A DNA stretch of 11,984 nt from Smittium mucronatum (taxonomy: Eukaryota; Kickxellomycota; Harpellomycetes; Harpellales; Legeriomycetaceae). Of the stretch, positions 1 through 8,214 are shown piece after piece; position 1 is the first letter of the stretch, and each line of letters opens with the position of its first letter. A program made the position numbers and the translations under genes. The DNA lies in contig LSSL01007615.1 in assembly GCA_001953115.1 (NCBI GenBank), positions 1 through 11,984 on the forward strand, in the 5' to 3' direction. The notes below the pieces were generated by a model. That model was not told the DNA's origin, did not search any database, and worked only from the letters and a program-made list of their open reading frames with translations.

Positions 1-21
1 ATATATATATATATATATATA
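1..21. repeat. (AT)n microsatellite at the left end
   Basis: An uninterrupted AT dinucleotide run of about ten units begins at the first base. A similar run closes the window at 11971-11984, so both ends lie in the same simple repeat. This is typical of contigs that stop where assembly fails, although a circular or tandemly repeated molecule would look the same. Confidence 0.97.
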
Positions 22-52
22 AAGTATTAGTAAGGCAAAAAAATCAATCACT

Positions 53-181
53 ATGATGGACGCAAAAAGATACAAGTTAGGTACACCACATAAATTTTTT
101 ACTAATATTGCTACTAAAACTACTAATGTTCTAAGATATGAGTCGTATAAAACTATCATCGATGAGATTTGGCAAAATTGA
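53..181 (+). CDS. Short unidentified ORF (42 aa)
   Basis: A frame starting with two adjacent ATGs runs 42 codons to a TGA. The frame is already open from base 23, just after a TAA at 20-22. The peptide begins MMDAKRYKLGTPHKFFTN and ends DEIWQN. Its composition is less biased toward K, N, I and F than most AT-rich noise, and G+C by codon position is about 29/33/26% (hand count), which is not decisive. No domain is recognised. The antisense frame is also open from 186 to the left edge and reads as a hydrophobic, membrane-like peptide, so strand is uncertain. In the next frame, codons from 178 continue open to a TGA at 229, so a frameshifted continuation is possible. It could be the 3' end of a gene cut by the AT repeat, a decayed exon, or chance. 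Confidence 0.15.
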   Translation: MMDAKRYKLGTPHKFFTNIATKTTNVLRYESYKTIIDEIWQN

Positions 182-549
182 AGCTTTTAGTTCAAAAAAT
201 ATTACACATTTTTTTTACTAATAATTCTTGAAGGTTTGATACTGATTTTTTTGGCTATTTAGTTATTAATTTTAATCTAATTGATGAATTTTTCTCATGG
301 TTTTCCATTAAAAGATTAAAATTTAAGTATAATAATGTAATAAAATTCTAATTTCGATTAAATGGTACTTTCTACACAACTATTTAGAACGTTATATCAA
401 ATCAACTTGAGAGTTGAAAATTCTTTTATTTTATACATGATCGGGGATTTATTTCAGTTATCTCTTTCTTCTTGAAAAGTAAAAAATAACCCATTTTTGG
501 TGGAATTGAATTAAATGCCATGGAGATAGAGAAGTCCTAGCTTTCTTGA
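182..549. other. No supported gene; stop-interrupted open pieces
   Basis: In one plus-strand frame (codons starting at 178, 181 and so on) the open pieces are separated by TGA at 229, TAA at 349, TAG at 385, TGA at 415, TAA at 487, TAG at 538 and TGA at 547. The longest is 232-348 (39 codons). All three stop types occur, so one simple reassigned code does not rescue it. G+C near 481-540 is about 33%, above the window average. This may be decayed coding sequence, but no family is recognised. Confidence 0.3.
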
Positions 550-717
550 ATGTTTTCCACAGAAAAAATAATTTTGGTAATTTTGTTTATATTTATAGGG
601 AGCTTTTTCACAAACTATAGAATAGATTTTACCATAACGTACTTACATATTCTATTTCACTTTTTTTTTTTTCACTTTATAAAATCTACATTCCACTCAA
701 TATTATTATACAATTAA
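550..717 (+). CDS. Short hydrophobic ORF (55 aa), doubtful
   Basis: An ATG directly after a TGA opens 55 codons ending in TAA. The first part, MFSTEKIILVILFIFIGSFF, looks like a signal anchor or membrane segment. The second half is phenylalanine- and histidine-rich because it crosses a run of 12 T at 661-672. Hydrophobic peptides arise readily from T-rich DNA, so this is weak evidence. Hand-counted G+C by codon position across 541-780 is 19, 17 and 26 of 80, highest at position 3, which argues against coding in this frame. If TAA and TAG were read as glutamine, the same frame would stay open to a TGA at 1801. No family is recognised. Confidence 0.1.
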   Translation: MFSTEKIILVILFIFIGSFFTNYRIDFTITYLHILFHFFFFHFIKSTFHSILLYN

Positions 718-985
718 CTAGTCGATGTTTTCAAACTTTAGAAAATCATGCTCAGTTAGTCATCCGGAAAGAAAGAGGTAAAAGAATATTTCCTAAATAT
801 ATATTTTCGGTAATATATTATTTTTAATTTTATAATTTTAATTAATATTTTTATTTTATTCATGCGAGAATTTTTTGAATTATAATAATCTAATCAGCTT
901 TTACTAAATATAGAATACATTTGCTAAAATTTTATAAATTATCGATTGTATTTGCGTTATTAAAGAATATATTATAGCCCATTGG

Positions 986-1023
986 CGCATAAAAAGGGTT
1001 TCGATAGTTTCCTTTTTTATGCG
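986..1023. repeat. Imperfect inverted repeat (12-bp stem)
   Basis: The arms are CGCATAAAAAGG at 986-997 and CCTTTTTTATGCG at 1011-1023. They pair over 12 base pairs with one bulged T, around a 13-base loop. Five of the twelve pairs are G:C, which is uncommon in DNA this AT-rich. It could be an RNA hairpin, a protein-binding dyad, or ends of a small element. Nothing nearby decides between these. Confidence 0.6.
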
Positions 1024-1191
1024 ATTTCCCTGAAATAGCCTACTCATTTTTTTATACTATAATTTGGGGTTGAAGGCGTGAAAAGATTTGTTTAATCTGA
1101 TTAGATTGAATTTTTTCAAAAACAGATTCAAAGTACTTTTTTTTCTTTTTATAGCAGTGAAATAACTCCGCTAATTCAAGGGTAAAAGTAG

Positions 1192-1449
1192 CGTATTTAT
1201 CAAATTATACATCTAAAACATCTAAATCTATTGCACCATTCATTGCTAAAAATAGCATTAGCGACTCCAATTAATCCGGGAAAAAGATTTTCAGAAAAAA
1301 TATACCTCCGAAAAGCAGAAAAAGAACCACTTAGAGTGCCCACCATAGATTTTACTGATACAATATACAGTACTTGGAAATTTTGTAGATCTCAGAATAT
1401 TGCAACTATTTTTGGGAAATTCAAGCGGATCAATCTTGATTTGGGCTAG
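1192..1449 (+). CDS. Unidentified open frame, possible exon or gene remnant (86 codons)
   Basis: The frame is open from just after a TAG at 1189 to a TAG at 1447, giving 85 sense codons with no ATG; TTG at 1231 could be an alternative start. Hand-counted G+C by codon position over 1201-1440 is about 40/34/22.5%, the pattern expected of coding sequence in an AT-rich genome and the clearest such bias in the first 2 kb. The C-terminal half (for example STWKFCRSQNIATIFGKFKR) is mixed and basic rather than simple-sequence. No domain or catalytic motif is recognised. The antisense frame at 1291-1485 is also open, but would put the highest G+C at its third codon positions, so plus is preferred. It may be an exon, a decayed fragment, or part of the TGA-free frame 550-1803. 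Confidence 0.25.
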   Translation, partial: RIYQIIHLKHLNLLHHSLLKIALATPINPGKRFSEKIYLRKAEKEPLRVPTIDFTDTIYSTWKFCRSQNIATIFGKFKRINLDLG

Positions 1450-1803
1450 GTACCTATTTTTAATAAACCTATTAATATACTCCATTCACTTAACTCAACT
1501 TTCCCAAAATAATTTTGCTCATTAAAAAAGTTCTTAATTTATTACTAGACTTAGCCTCAAAAATACACTTTAAGAATTAACAAATCAAGATTGACTTTTA
1601 TTTTTTATAAATTCCACCCTATTCAAATATTTACTAATTGGATAGTCTGGACGATTTTTTAATATAACGCAGATTAACTAAAAGAATTAAAGATAATCCT
1701 TGAAGGTTGTTTTTTAAAAAAAAAAGCCTAAAATACTAAAGCAAAATAGTCTTTTGGTATTATACCAGCCAAGTAACTGGTAGAAATTGAACAGAATGAT
1801 TGA

Positions 1804-2173
1804 ATTTTTTTAATACTGTGATATTTTTATTACTAAACTTGCCACCGGTTTTATTTTAATATATTTTTTGACGGATCAATCCTAAAATAAAGCTATAATG
1901 CTTAAAAAAATCGAATATTATTTTAGATACTTTTTCTTATCTTAAATAATAGAATTTGAATTTGTTTATAATTGAGCTATAAAAAGCACTTTAGACTATT
2001 GAAGCAAAACATATATACTTTTTTTCAATTCAGATACATGGTGTTCTGAAATTCGATAGTTTTTCTCAGTAGACAATGAAATTTCCTGAATAAGAAATTA
2101 GTTTTGCAGAAAATTTTTAGTTTCTTTGTTGTTGTATAATTATCATTGTTGTTAGATCAATTTTTTTTTAAAA
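1804..2173. other. No supported gene
   Basis: Stops occur in all frames and there are no open stretches worth naming. Hand-counted G+C by codon position over 1981-2220, in the frame that was open upstream, is 22, 15 and 25 of 80, so no coding signal is visible. Confidence 0.5.
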
Positions 2174-2211
2174 TTCCCTTAAGTTTGGGAAATCTGTATA
2201 CTCATGTATAC
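2174..2211. promoter_or_regulatory. Two adjacent small dyads, possible binding sites
   Basis: TTCCC at 2174-2178 and GGGAA at 2187-2191 form a dyad with an 8-base centre. Five bases further on, the palindrome GTATAC occurs twice (2196-2201 and 2206-2211) separated by TCAT. Such closely packed symmetry is typical of protein-binding sites, but no gene can be tied to it, so regulation is only a guess. Confidence 0.2.
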
Positions 2212-2510
2212 ATAGAAAGCCAAAAAAGTTAATAAAACATAAAATTCTTTATTAAAGAGTCTAAATTAATTTAAAAACATATTTTTAAATCTAATTAAAA
2301 TATTAGCACACATTCAGGACAAAAAAAAATAATCTAACATATCTGATAAAAAATCATAATTTGAATTTATCAAAATGCAAAAAATCTAAATTTTTCATAT
2401 CTCAATTAAATTAAAGCGGTTTTTTTAAGTTTGAAAATTAAAACCATAGAAAATAAACTTGTTACGTCACATGTAAAAATAATATAGGGCTAAATAGATA
2501 AATATTATAG

Positions 2511-2717
2511 GAATATCTAATAACAGTACAAGTGCTTATATTATCTATGCCACATTATTATTATATGATGCTTAAATTAATATTTTTTTCATCGAGGAAT
2601 ATATATGCACTTTTTTTTGGATGTTTTGATCATCGCCCACTTTTTATATGGGATTTCTCCCATCTTTTTTACGATCTTTTACATATGAAGATTAAATTTA
2701 AACGTCTAGCTAAATAA
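2511..2717 (+). CDS. Unidentified short ORF (open 68 codons; 56 aa from ATG at 2547)
   Basis: The frame is open after a TAG at 2508 and ends at TAA 2715-2717. The first in-frame ATG is at 2547; GTG at 2532 would give 61 aa. The peptide is rich in F, L, H and Y, with a basic C-terminus (MKIKFKRLAK). Its middle, FFGCFDHRPLFIWDFSHLF, has a varied composition. G+C by codon position from 2532 is about 36/23/21% (hand count), which leans toward coding. There is no recognised family, no signal peptide that I trust, and no neighbouring gene. Frames of this length are expected a few times by chance in 12 kb at this base composition, so it remains a candidate only. Confidence 0.2.
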   Translation, partial: EYLITVQVLILSMPHYYYMMLKLIFFSSRNIYALFFGCFDHRPLFIWDFSHLFYDLLHMKIKFKRLAK

Positions 2718-2763
2718 ACCTAAAATAAATAAAAGCTATTATTTAAAAATAGGAAAAAATATT

Positions 2764-2934
2764 GGATCTAATATATTATTTCAAAGAATCAAAATTGATA
2801 ATAAAAGCCGAATTAAATAATCAGACTAAATTACCAGTGATCAAGCTAGGTAAATGGCAGAAAAAATAACACCGGGTACATTTTGAGGTCGCATGATTTC
2901 AAGAGTCACCCTAATAAAAAAAAATATAAGAACT
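2764..2934 (+). pseudogene. Stop-interrupted protein-like stretch, possible gene fossil
   Basis: One plus-strand frame (codons in phase with the ATG at 2854) gives a varied reading interrupted by TAA 2818, TAA 2827, TAA 2851 and TGA 2884. After the ATG it reads MAEKITPGTF, then TGA, then GRMISRVTLIKKN. G+C over 2761-2940 in this frame is 16, 24 and 11 of 60 at codon positions 1, 2 and 3, low at position 3 as in coding DNA. Locally (about 2850-2915) G+C is far above the surroundings. All the disruptions are in-frame stops that a single C-to-T change from CAA or CGA could produce. I recognise no family. A decayed coding exon is possible; so is a chance island. Confidence 0.15.
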
Positions 2935-4565
2935 TCAAATAAATATTAAAAATTATAAAAATATTTATTTACCAGAGATTTAATAAAAATTTACCGAATG
3001 AAAAAAAAAAAAAGTATTTGAATAAATCAAATATTCTCTCAAAATGAAAGCTCTCTGTAAACTCGGATTTTTTTCTTTTTAAAAAAATAGGATATATTGA
3101 AGGTCACTGATAATGTATTTTTTTAGAAGAATAAATTCAAGTAAACACTAACAAAAATTTCTAAAAAAAAAAATTAAAAAGGGTTTCAATGAATTTCTTT
3201 GAAATATGCTAAAAGCTATTAAAAAACAAAAATAAATTTTTTAAAGAGAATAAAGATAAGGAGTTTCATCCCAATCTTTTTTATCGCCATAAAGACTTCA
3301 TATTAACTAAGTTTTGGTTTTCTGTATATAATCATTGTTAAATATGTTGAAAATATTTAATATTGGCTCTAAGGATTAAAAACTATGAATTTTTTTTATT
3401 ATGATTTTTTTTGAGAATATTATGAGTATTGATAATTGCTTTTTTGGACATCTTTATTTTTTAAAAAAATTATTACTCTAATTAAATAAAAATAAAAAAC
3501 ATTTATATTGTTTGCAAAAAAAGAAATGTATAATGAAAAAAAAAATAATATCCTAAATTTTGAATTTTTTTTATAAATAATCAATAACAAAAAAAATCTT
3601 AAATTTTAATTATTATTCTATTAGCAGGGTATTGAAAACCTACAAATATAATTTCTCTTTCTATGAATAAATCTATTTTAAATTATGCTCTATAAAAGTA
3701 AATTTAAAAAACACACTTACGTATATAATCAGATCAATCCATCTAATAAAATTTCTTACATCACTTTTAAACTATACTAAAATTAATAAAAATTATCACT
3801 TAAATTTTTTGTTACCTTAAGTTAACTAGTTATAAAATTTAACTTTGGATAATTCAATTATTTAAATTTTGTTTTTACACACAATACTTTGTATAAAAAT
3901 AAAATTTATAATATATATTCTAAGAATTTTTCTCAGAAAATTTTGTTTTAGATTTATTTTTTATTTTTGAATATTTATTAATTAAATGTGATATAAAAAA
4001 ACATGAATAAAAGAATATAGCTTTTTTTTTTTTTTAATTTTTGAAGGATTTATTTTTTAAAATTTTTTAAATTAATTTAAAAATAAAAGCAAAAAATAAA
4101 AACTAAGAATCTTTAAGAGAGTATCAAGTTAAATGAATGAATGAGTTCCAAAAATTATAGTTTTTAAAAATAAGAAATTTTCAAGAATCATTATTTAGGA
4201 ATATGTTATTTTTAAGTTAAATAAAGATTAAAGATTTTGAGAAAAATGAGTTCAAAATTTTCAGGGCTCAAAATTGATTAAAAAAAAAAATTAACTTGGA
4301 AAAAAAGATATTTAAACCATTCGAGATTCTTAAAACTAAAAAATATTTTAAATATTATTCTAAAGGATCACGGTGAAAATTTATTATGTATGGAAAAATT
4401 ATATCTCTAATAATTTAAATTTTATCAAGAAAAAAGATTAAACGAAATGAGTATCCATATGTACTAACAATCAGGTTTCAATAGAGTTTTTTTCAAAAAT
4501 CTAAAATTTTAGTAAACGGTAGAAATAAAAATTAGATAGCTTATAATTATTATTTTTTGGATTTT
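2935..4565. other. Long A/T-dominated stretch without genes
   Basis: Nearly pure A/T sequence: sampled lines have 7-13% G+C. Homopolymers include 13 A at 3001-3013 and 14 T at 4022-4035. No open frame, RNA gene or large repeat was recognised. It looks like intergenic spacer or intron-like DNA. Confidence 0.7.
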
Positions 4566-4571
4566 GGGAGG
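4566..4571 (+). other. G cluster 1 (GGGAGG)
   Basis: This is the first and smallest of five purine G clusters on the plus strand between 4566 and 6539, set in DNA with only about 10-15% G+C. Confidence 0.4.
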
Positions 4572-5026
4572 TTATTTTAATTATCCGTATTATTAAAAGA
4601 TTCTTATTAACAAAGAAGATATTTATAGTTTGTAATTTATTTAAATATTAATGATAATAATTTTGCTTTAGTTTGACTTTAAATGCTGTTTGCCGTACTT
4701 AAAACCATATTTTTTTATACAATTTACAATCCATGATTCAAATCTCTTCCTTCCTTACAAATAATTATAATAATCCTCAATATATATATTTATTTATAAG
4801 ATGATATAAATTTTAGATAATGTGAATTTTTTTTTTTATAAAAATTTAATCAACTTAGTAAGGAAGCTTTTCCTTTAAAATTTAAATTTTTTCAAAAAGC
4901 ATTTTTAATGTTTGTTTATTAAAATGGAAAATTAAGTATTTGGATTAAGAGTGAGAATTTTCACAATTACTGCTGATGCTTATATAAATTTTTTTTTAGC
5001 TCATCTACGTCTTTATTAAAGTCAGT
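4572..5026. other. No supported gene
   Basis: AT-rich spacer. It contains the perfect 14-base palindrome AAAATTTAAATTTT at 4877-4890 and a small hairpin, AAGGA 4860-4864 pairing with TCCTT 4871-4875. Neither is unusual enough to assign a role. Confidence 0.5.
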
Positions 5027-5040
5027 GGAGGGGGGGGGGG
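5027..5040 (+). repeat. G cluster 2 with an 11-base poly-G run
   Basis: The sequence is GGA followed by eleven consecutive G (5030-5040), then TTATATATTA. A pure G run of this length is striking where G is under about 10% of bases. It could be a mononucleotide microsatellite, a polypurine tract, or a structure-forming element, and its exact length is prone to sequencing error. Confidence 0.85.
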
Positions 5041-5219
5041 TTATATATTAAGATATTTTATTTTCATTCAATATAATTTATATTATAATTTTTATAATCT
5101 ATCGTTTTTCTGTAAATAAAATAAGCAAAGTTTAAAATGATGTGGTTCTAAAGTTTATGTTTATATATTAAACAAAGCTTTGATAAAATTAAATTCAATA
5201 CAGGGTTTGTAAATACACA

Positions 5220-5241
5220 ATATATATATATATAATATATA
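5220..5241. repeat. (TA)n microsatellite
   Basis: Seven TA units at 5221-5234 are followed after a phase slip by a further ATATATA. Confidence 0.9.
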
Positions 5242-5474
5242 AATTCATAATAAGGATAATTTTTTTTGAGTTTTAATGTTAATTATGGATTGATATACCA
5301 AAATAAGGAAAATTCATGCTTCATTTTTTCTCTATTTAAAAATCAAAAAGTATTCAACACTGTAATTCAAATTCAGTGAACCGTATATTATAAAAAAAAT
5401 ATTCAGTTTTCGAATTAGTTTTTTTTGTTTTATTTATATAATTTTTTTTTTATTTAACACATTTTTTTTTCATC

Positions 5475-5490
5475 AGAGAATAAATTCTCT
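5475..5490. repeat. Small perfect hairpin
   Basis: AGAGAA (5475-5480) and TTCTCT (5485-5490) pair perfectly around the loop TAAA, followed by TTTT. It resembles a weak intrinsic terminator, but no gene ends here and four of the six pairs are A:T, so it is recorded only as a small inverted repeat. Confidence 0.4.
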
Positions 5491-5597
5491 TTTATCTGGT
5501 TAATTAATAAATATTTCAAGAACTATTTAGTTCTAATTTAAATTATAAAAAACGAAATAAGAAATCAATGTGTCATATATTATAGAATACCTAAAAA

Positions 5598-5615
5598 GCG
5601 AGGGGTGGTGGGGTG
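5598..5615 (+). other. G cluster 3 (GGGGTGGTGGGG core)
   Basis: The stretch GCGAGGGGTGGTGGGGTG contains two four-G runs and a GG between them. It could form a two-tetrad quadruplex, but it does not meet the usual four-runs-of-three rule. Confidence 0.6.
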
Positions 5616-6185
5616 TTTACAGCCATTTTGAACCTTAAAATAGAAAAACTACACTTAAAATTTAAAATTTTCAAATATTTTTTTTTAAAAATTAATCCAT
5701 TAATATGATAAGATGACTTCATATCAAAAAAAATAAAAACTTGAAAATAACTAAGAACTATAGCTTTATACATTAATGAACTTTTATCATTCTTGGAAAT
5801 CTCAAATATAAACAAGATTAAAATCCAATCAATTTAAAATTTAATATAACAGCTCTAAAACTTTTGGTCTTATTTCGTTAAAGGATTTATATCATTTTAA
5901 AATATTTAAAAATGCTTAAATTTTTTTTAAAAACATCCAAAAAAAACTAAAAAAAATAATTATTAATTAGATTGCAAATTTGATATGGGTTATCCTTATA
6001 ATAATAAATATAATCTATTTCACAAAACGGTTAAAACTTAAAAGAATGTTTATTTTAACTTTTTTTCAGATACTTTAAATATTATTATTATTTATTAATG
6101 AGTATATTTACAAGTTAAAAAATAATTGGTTTAATTAAATAATTATAAAATAAAATTTAGATATAACAGTCATTGTGTTTTTTAT
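5616..6185. other. No supported gene
   Basis: AT-rich spacer between G clusters 3 and 4. A minus-strand frame of 74 codons (5591-5815) crosses G cluster 3 and is judged a chance frame. Nothing else stands out. Confidence 0.5.
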
Positions 6186-6196
6186 GGGAGGAGGGG
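6186..6196 (+). other. G cluster 4 (GGGAGGAGGGG)
   Basis: An eleven-base polypurine block is followed by a run of ten T. Retroelement polypurine tracts look like this, but no long terminal repeat was found downstream, so the role is unknown. Confidence 0.6.
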
Positions 6197-6285
6197 TTTT
6201 TTTTTTAAAAAAATCCTATTTAATGGTGCAATTCCCAATAAAGATATATCGGAAGAAAATAAGACCCCGTTAGATCAAAATTTAG

Positions 6286-6489
6286 TTCGAAAATAAAACA
6301 AGAAAATTTTTGAATAATAATTTTTTAGAAAAAACCAAAAGAAAATCTGTGATTCCTTCAAATCAGGATATCGAATTTCTGCAGACAATTAGTAAAAATT
6401 TACCACCAATTTTCAATAATAGAGATTTCATATCTATATTGTTTTATACACGTCAATTATCATCTATAATTTTTTCTAAAATCTTTTAG
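6286..6489 (+). pseudogene. Open frame without a start, possible coding remnant (67 codons)
   Basis: The frame is open after TAG at 6283 and closes at TAG 6487-6489, with no ATG in frame. It reads as a basic to mixed peptide, for example KTKRKSVIPSNQDIEFLQTI and NLPPIFNNRDF. Hand-counted G+C by codon position is about 21/27/16%, with the low third position typical of coding sequence. The same frame continues with few stops (TAA 6505, TAA 6565, TAG 6607). A second long frame follows in another phase at 6696-6992, so together they could be one decayed gene with a frameshift. No family is recognised and chance is not excluded. Confidence 0.2.
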
Positions 6490-6532
6490 TTCAAAAGAAT
6501 ACCTTAAAATATCTACATCTTATGTTTATTGT

Positions 6533-6539
6533 GGGAGGG
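6533..6539 (+). other. G cluster 5 (GGGAGGG)
   Basis: This is the last of the plus-strand G clusters. It lies between the two open frames of the 6286-6992 candidate region. Confidence 0.4.
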
Positions 6540-6695
6540 CGATAAAGTATTTAAGTCCTTGATTTAACTCGATATTTTAGGGATCGAAAGTTATTGTAAA
6601 TTTATATAGTTTAGCTGGTAAAAATCTATAAATTTGATCGAAAAGCAGTCATTTTGAATATTATCCTTCAATTTGATTTTTTTAAATCTATATAG

Positions 6696-6992
6696 CAAAT
6701 ATCTGTAAAATTCACTGATTTCTTTATTAGATCCTGTAATTTTTTTAAATCCTACATAATTCTTTCACAAAATTTAATAAATAATTATCTAAAACGTGTT
6801 ATGCTTTTCGATTCACCCATATCATTTTTGACATTGAAAGGGTGTAGCAAATATTACTTTGATTTTAATATTGAAAAAAATAATCGAGCTCTTTTGGGTA
6901 GAATTATCACCAGTAAGAAAACAGAGAATTACTTTTTGTTATTTACTTTAATAATTTTCAGTTTTTCGTATCACAATAATTCAATAAGATAG
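6696..6992 (+). CDS. Longest plus-strand standard-code open frame noted (98 codons; 63 aa from ATG 6801)
   Basis: The frame is open from just after TAG 6693 to TAG 6990-6992. The only good start is ATG 6801, giving 63 aa that begins MLFDSPISFLTLKGCSKYYF and ends with a hydrophobic segment (FLLFTLIIFSF) and a polar tail. Upstream codons from 6615 are also open apart from the single TAG at 6693, so 126 codons carry one internal stop. G+C by codon position from the ATG is about 19/30/29%, which does not support coding. A run this long is expected roughly 0.2 times by chance in the window by my estimate. No domain is recognised. It is either a remnant joined by frameshift to 6286-6489 or a chance frame. 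Confidence 0.2.
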   Translation, partial: QISVKFTDFFIRSCNFFKSYIILSQNLINNYLKRVMLFDSPISFLTLKGCSKYYFDFNIEKNNRALLGRIITSKKTENYFLLFTLIIFSFSYHNNSIR

Positions 6993-7507
6993 ATCGCTGT
7001 TAAATCAATCCAATAAAATTTAAATTGACAGAGAATTATCAAAATTGTGGCTTTTCAATCAAATTAACCGCAAAATATGTTTTAACCATGATATATATTT
7101 GTCGAAACAAGCAAATAGCAACAATTATAATATGTTACTGTATTTTACAATTTTAATTATTTAATAAAAAAAACATAAATAAGAATAAATATTTTTCAAT
7201 AATAATTAAAAAAATTAAATTTTAGCCCACAAGGCAAAAAAAAATCCAAAATGAAATTTTAATTTATAGTGGATAAGATAAGAGTTATATATTTATAAGG
7301 TTAGAAATATTTAGAAAAAAATATAACAATAAAAAAAATAAATAAAGAACTTGAATAAAAAAGACATACTTAACTACAAAATTAACAAATAATTAAGGTT
7401 TTCATTAAAAATCTGGCTATTTAGATATAAGATAAGTATGCCGTTTTGACGCATAAATTATTATTATTCTGAGTTTTTTTATTGAATCTCATAAATGGCC
7501 CGGAATC
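6993..7507. other. No supported gene
   Basis: AT-rich DNA with frequent stops. A TTGACA at 7025-7030 lacks a matching downstream element and is not a convincing promoter in this context. Confidence 0.5.
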
Positions 7508-7540
7508 TTTTACTTTATTTAGAACCAGTGAACTTACCTA
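7508..7540 (+). repeat. Imperfect direct repeat, copy 1
   Basis: This copy aligns without gaps to 7628-7660, exactly 120 bases downstream. The shared core is TTTATTTAG, one mismatch, ACCAG, three mismatches, ACTTA; roughly three quarters of the 33 positions agree. Similarity stops outside this block. Confidence 0.4.
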
Positions 7541-7627
7541 ATTTAAAACCACGGGAAAAAAAATAATTATATTAATAAGTGGTGCAAACATACCTAATTG
7601 TGCAATTTTGTATACATCTAATATAAA

Positions 7628-7660
7628 TTTTTATTTATTTAGTACCAGAATACTTATTTA
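7628..7660 (+). repeat. Imperfect direct repeat, copy 2
   Basis: This is the second copy of the block at 7508-7540. A third copy is not seen another 120 bases on. Confidence 0.4.
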
Positions 7661-8214
7661 TGTATTAATAATATGATTTTTTCTAATTTTAATCAGCCAA
7701 ACCATTCATTAACGTAAAAGTGTCACAAAAATTTAGGTTTGTAATAAATATTGATATTTATAATCAAAATTATGTTAATTTCTCAATTTTTTTATCTAAA
7801 TATTCAACAAATACACCACTTTTTAATTTAAGTATAAAAAACCACAAATGAATTTTTTAAAACATACATAATAATAAAAATTAGAAGAACTTTGGAATTA
7901 TCAAATAAAAAAGCAAAACGCTATTTTTTTTATAAAAAGTAAAATTAGAAAAATTCATAAAATCTAAAATTAGAAGATCAAGTGATTTTTTTTAAAAGAT
8001 TTTCATTACCAGAATTCCTATAAGAATTTTTATTGACACAGAATAAACTCAAGAAATTCATCCAAGCTCATTGCTATCCAAATAATATAAAAATTCAATA
8101 TGAAATCGCTATTTTAAATTTATATGCCATTTATATTTAGTTATAGTTTCAATGTGATTATAGATATGCTTATACTTGCAGCAAAAATTCATTGAGAACA
8201 ATTAATAAATTTAA
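7661..8214. other. No supported gene; possible upstream part of the LINE remnant
   Basis: If 8215-8334 is the end of a LINE endonuclease, its earlier part should lie here. In the same frame I see stop-separated pieces from about 8041 (for example TQEIHPSSLLSK) but no endonuclease GDFN-like block. That part is deleted, unrecognisable, or never existed. Confidence 0.3.

Larger units (their letters stand above)
5041..5597. other. No supported gene
   Basis: AT-rich spacer between G clusters 2 and 3, with an AT microsatellite at 5220-5241 and a short hairpin at 5475-5490. No open frame of note. Confidence 0.5.

Noticed and set aside
1291..1485. Minus-strand open frame of 64 codons
   Set aside because: It is antisense to the more coding-like plus frame 1192-1449 and would put the highest G+C at third codon positions, opposite to expectation in an AT-rich genome.
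5591..5815. Minus-strand open frame of 74 codons
   Set aside because: It ends across G cluster 3, and its length is within chance expectation at this composition.
5027..6196. Kinetoplast maxicircle cryptogenes suggested by G-rich blocks in AT DNA
   Set aside because: The G-rich blocks are only 6-18 bases long, whereas cryptogenes span hundreds of bases, and no maxicircle rRNA or other genes are seen.
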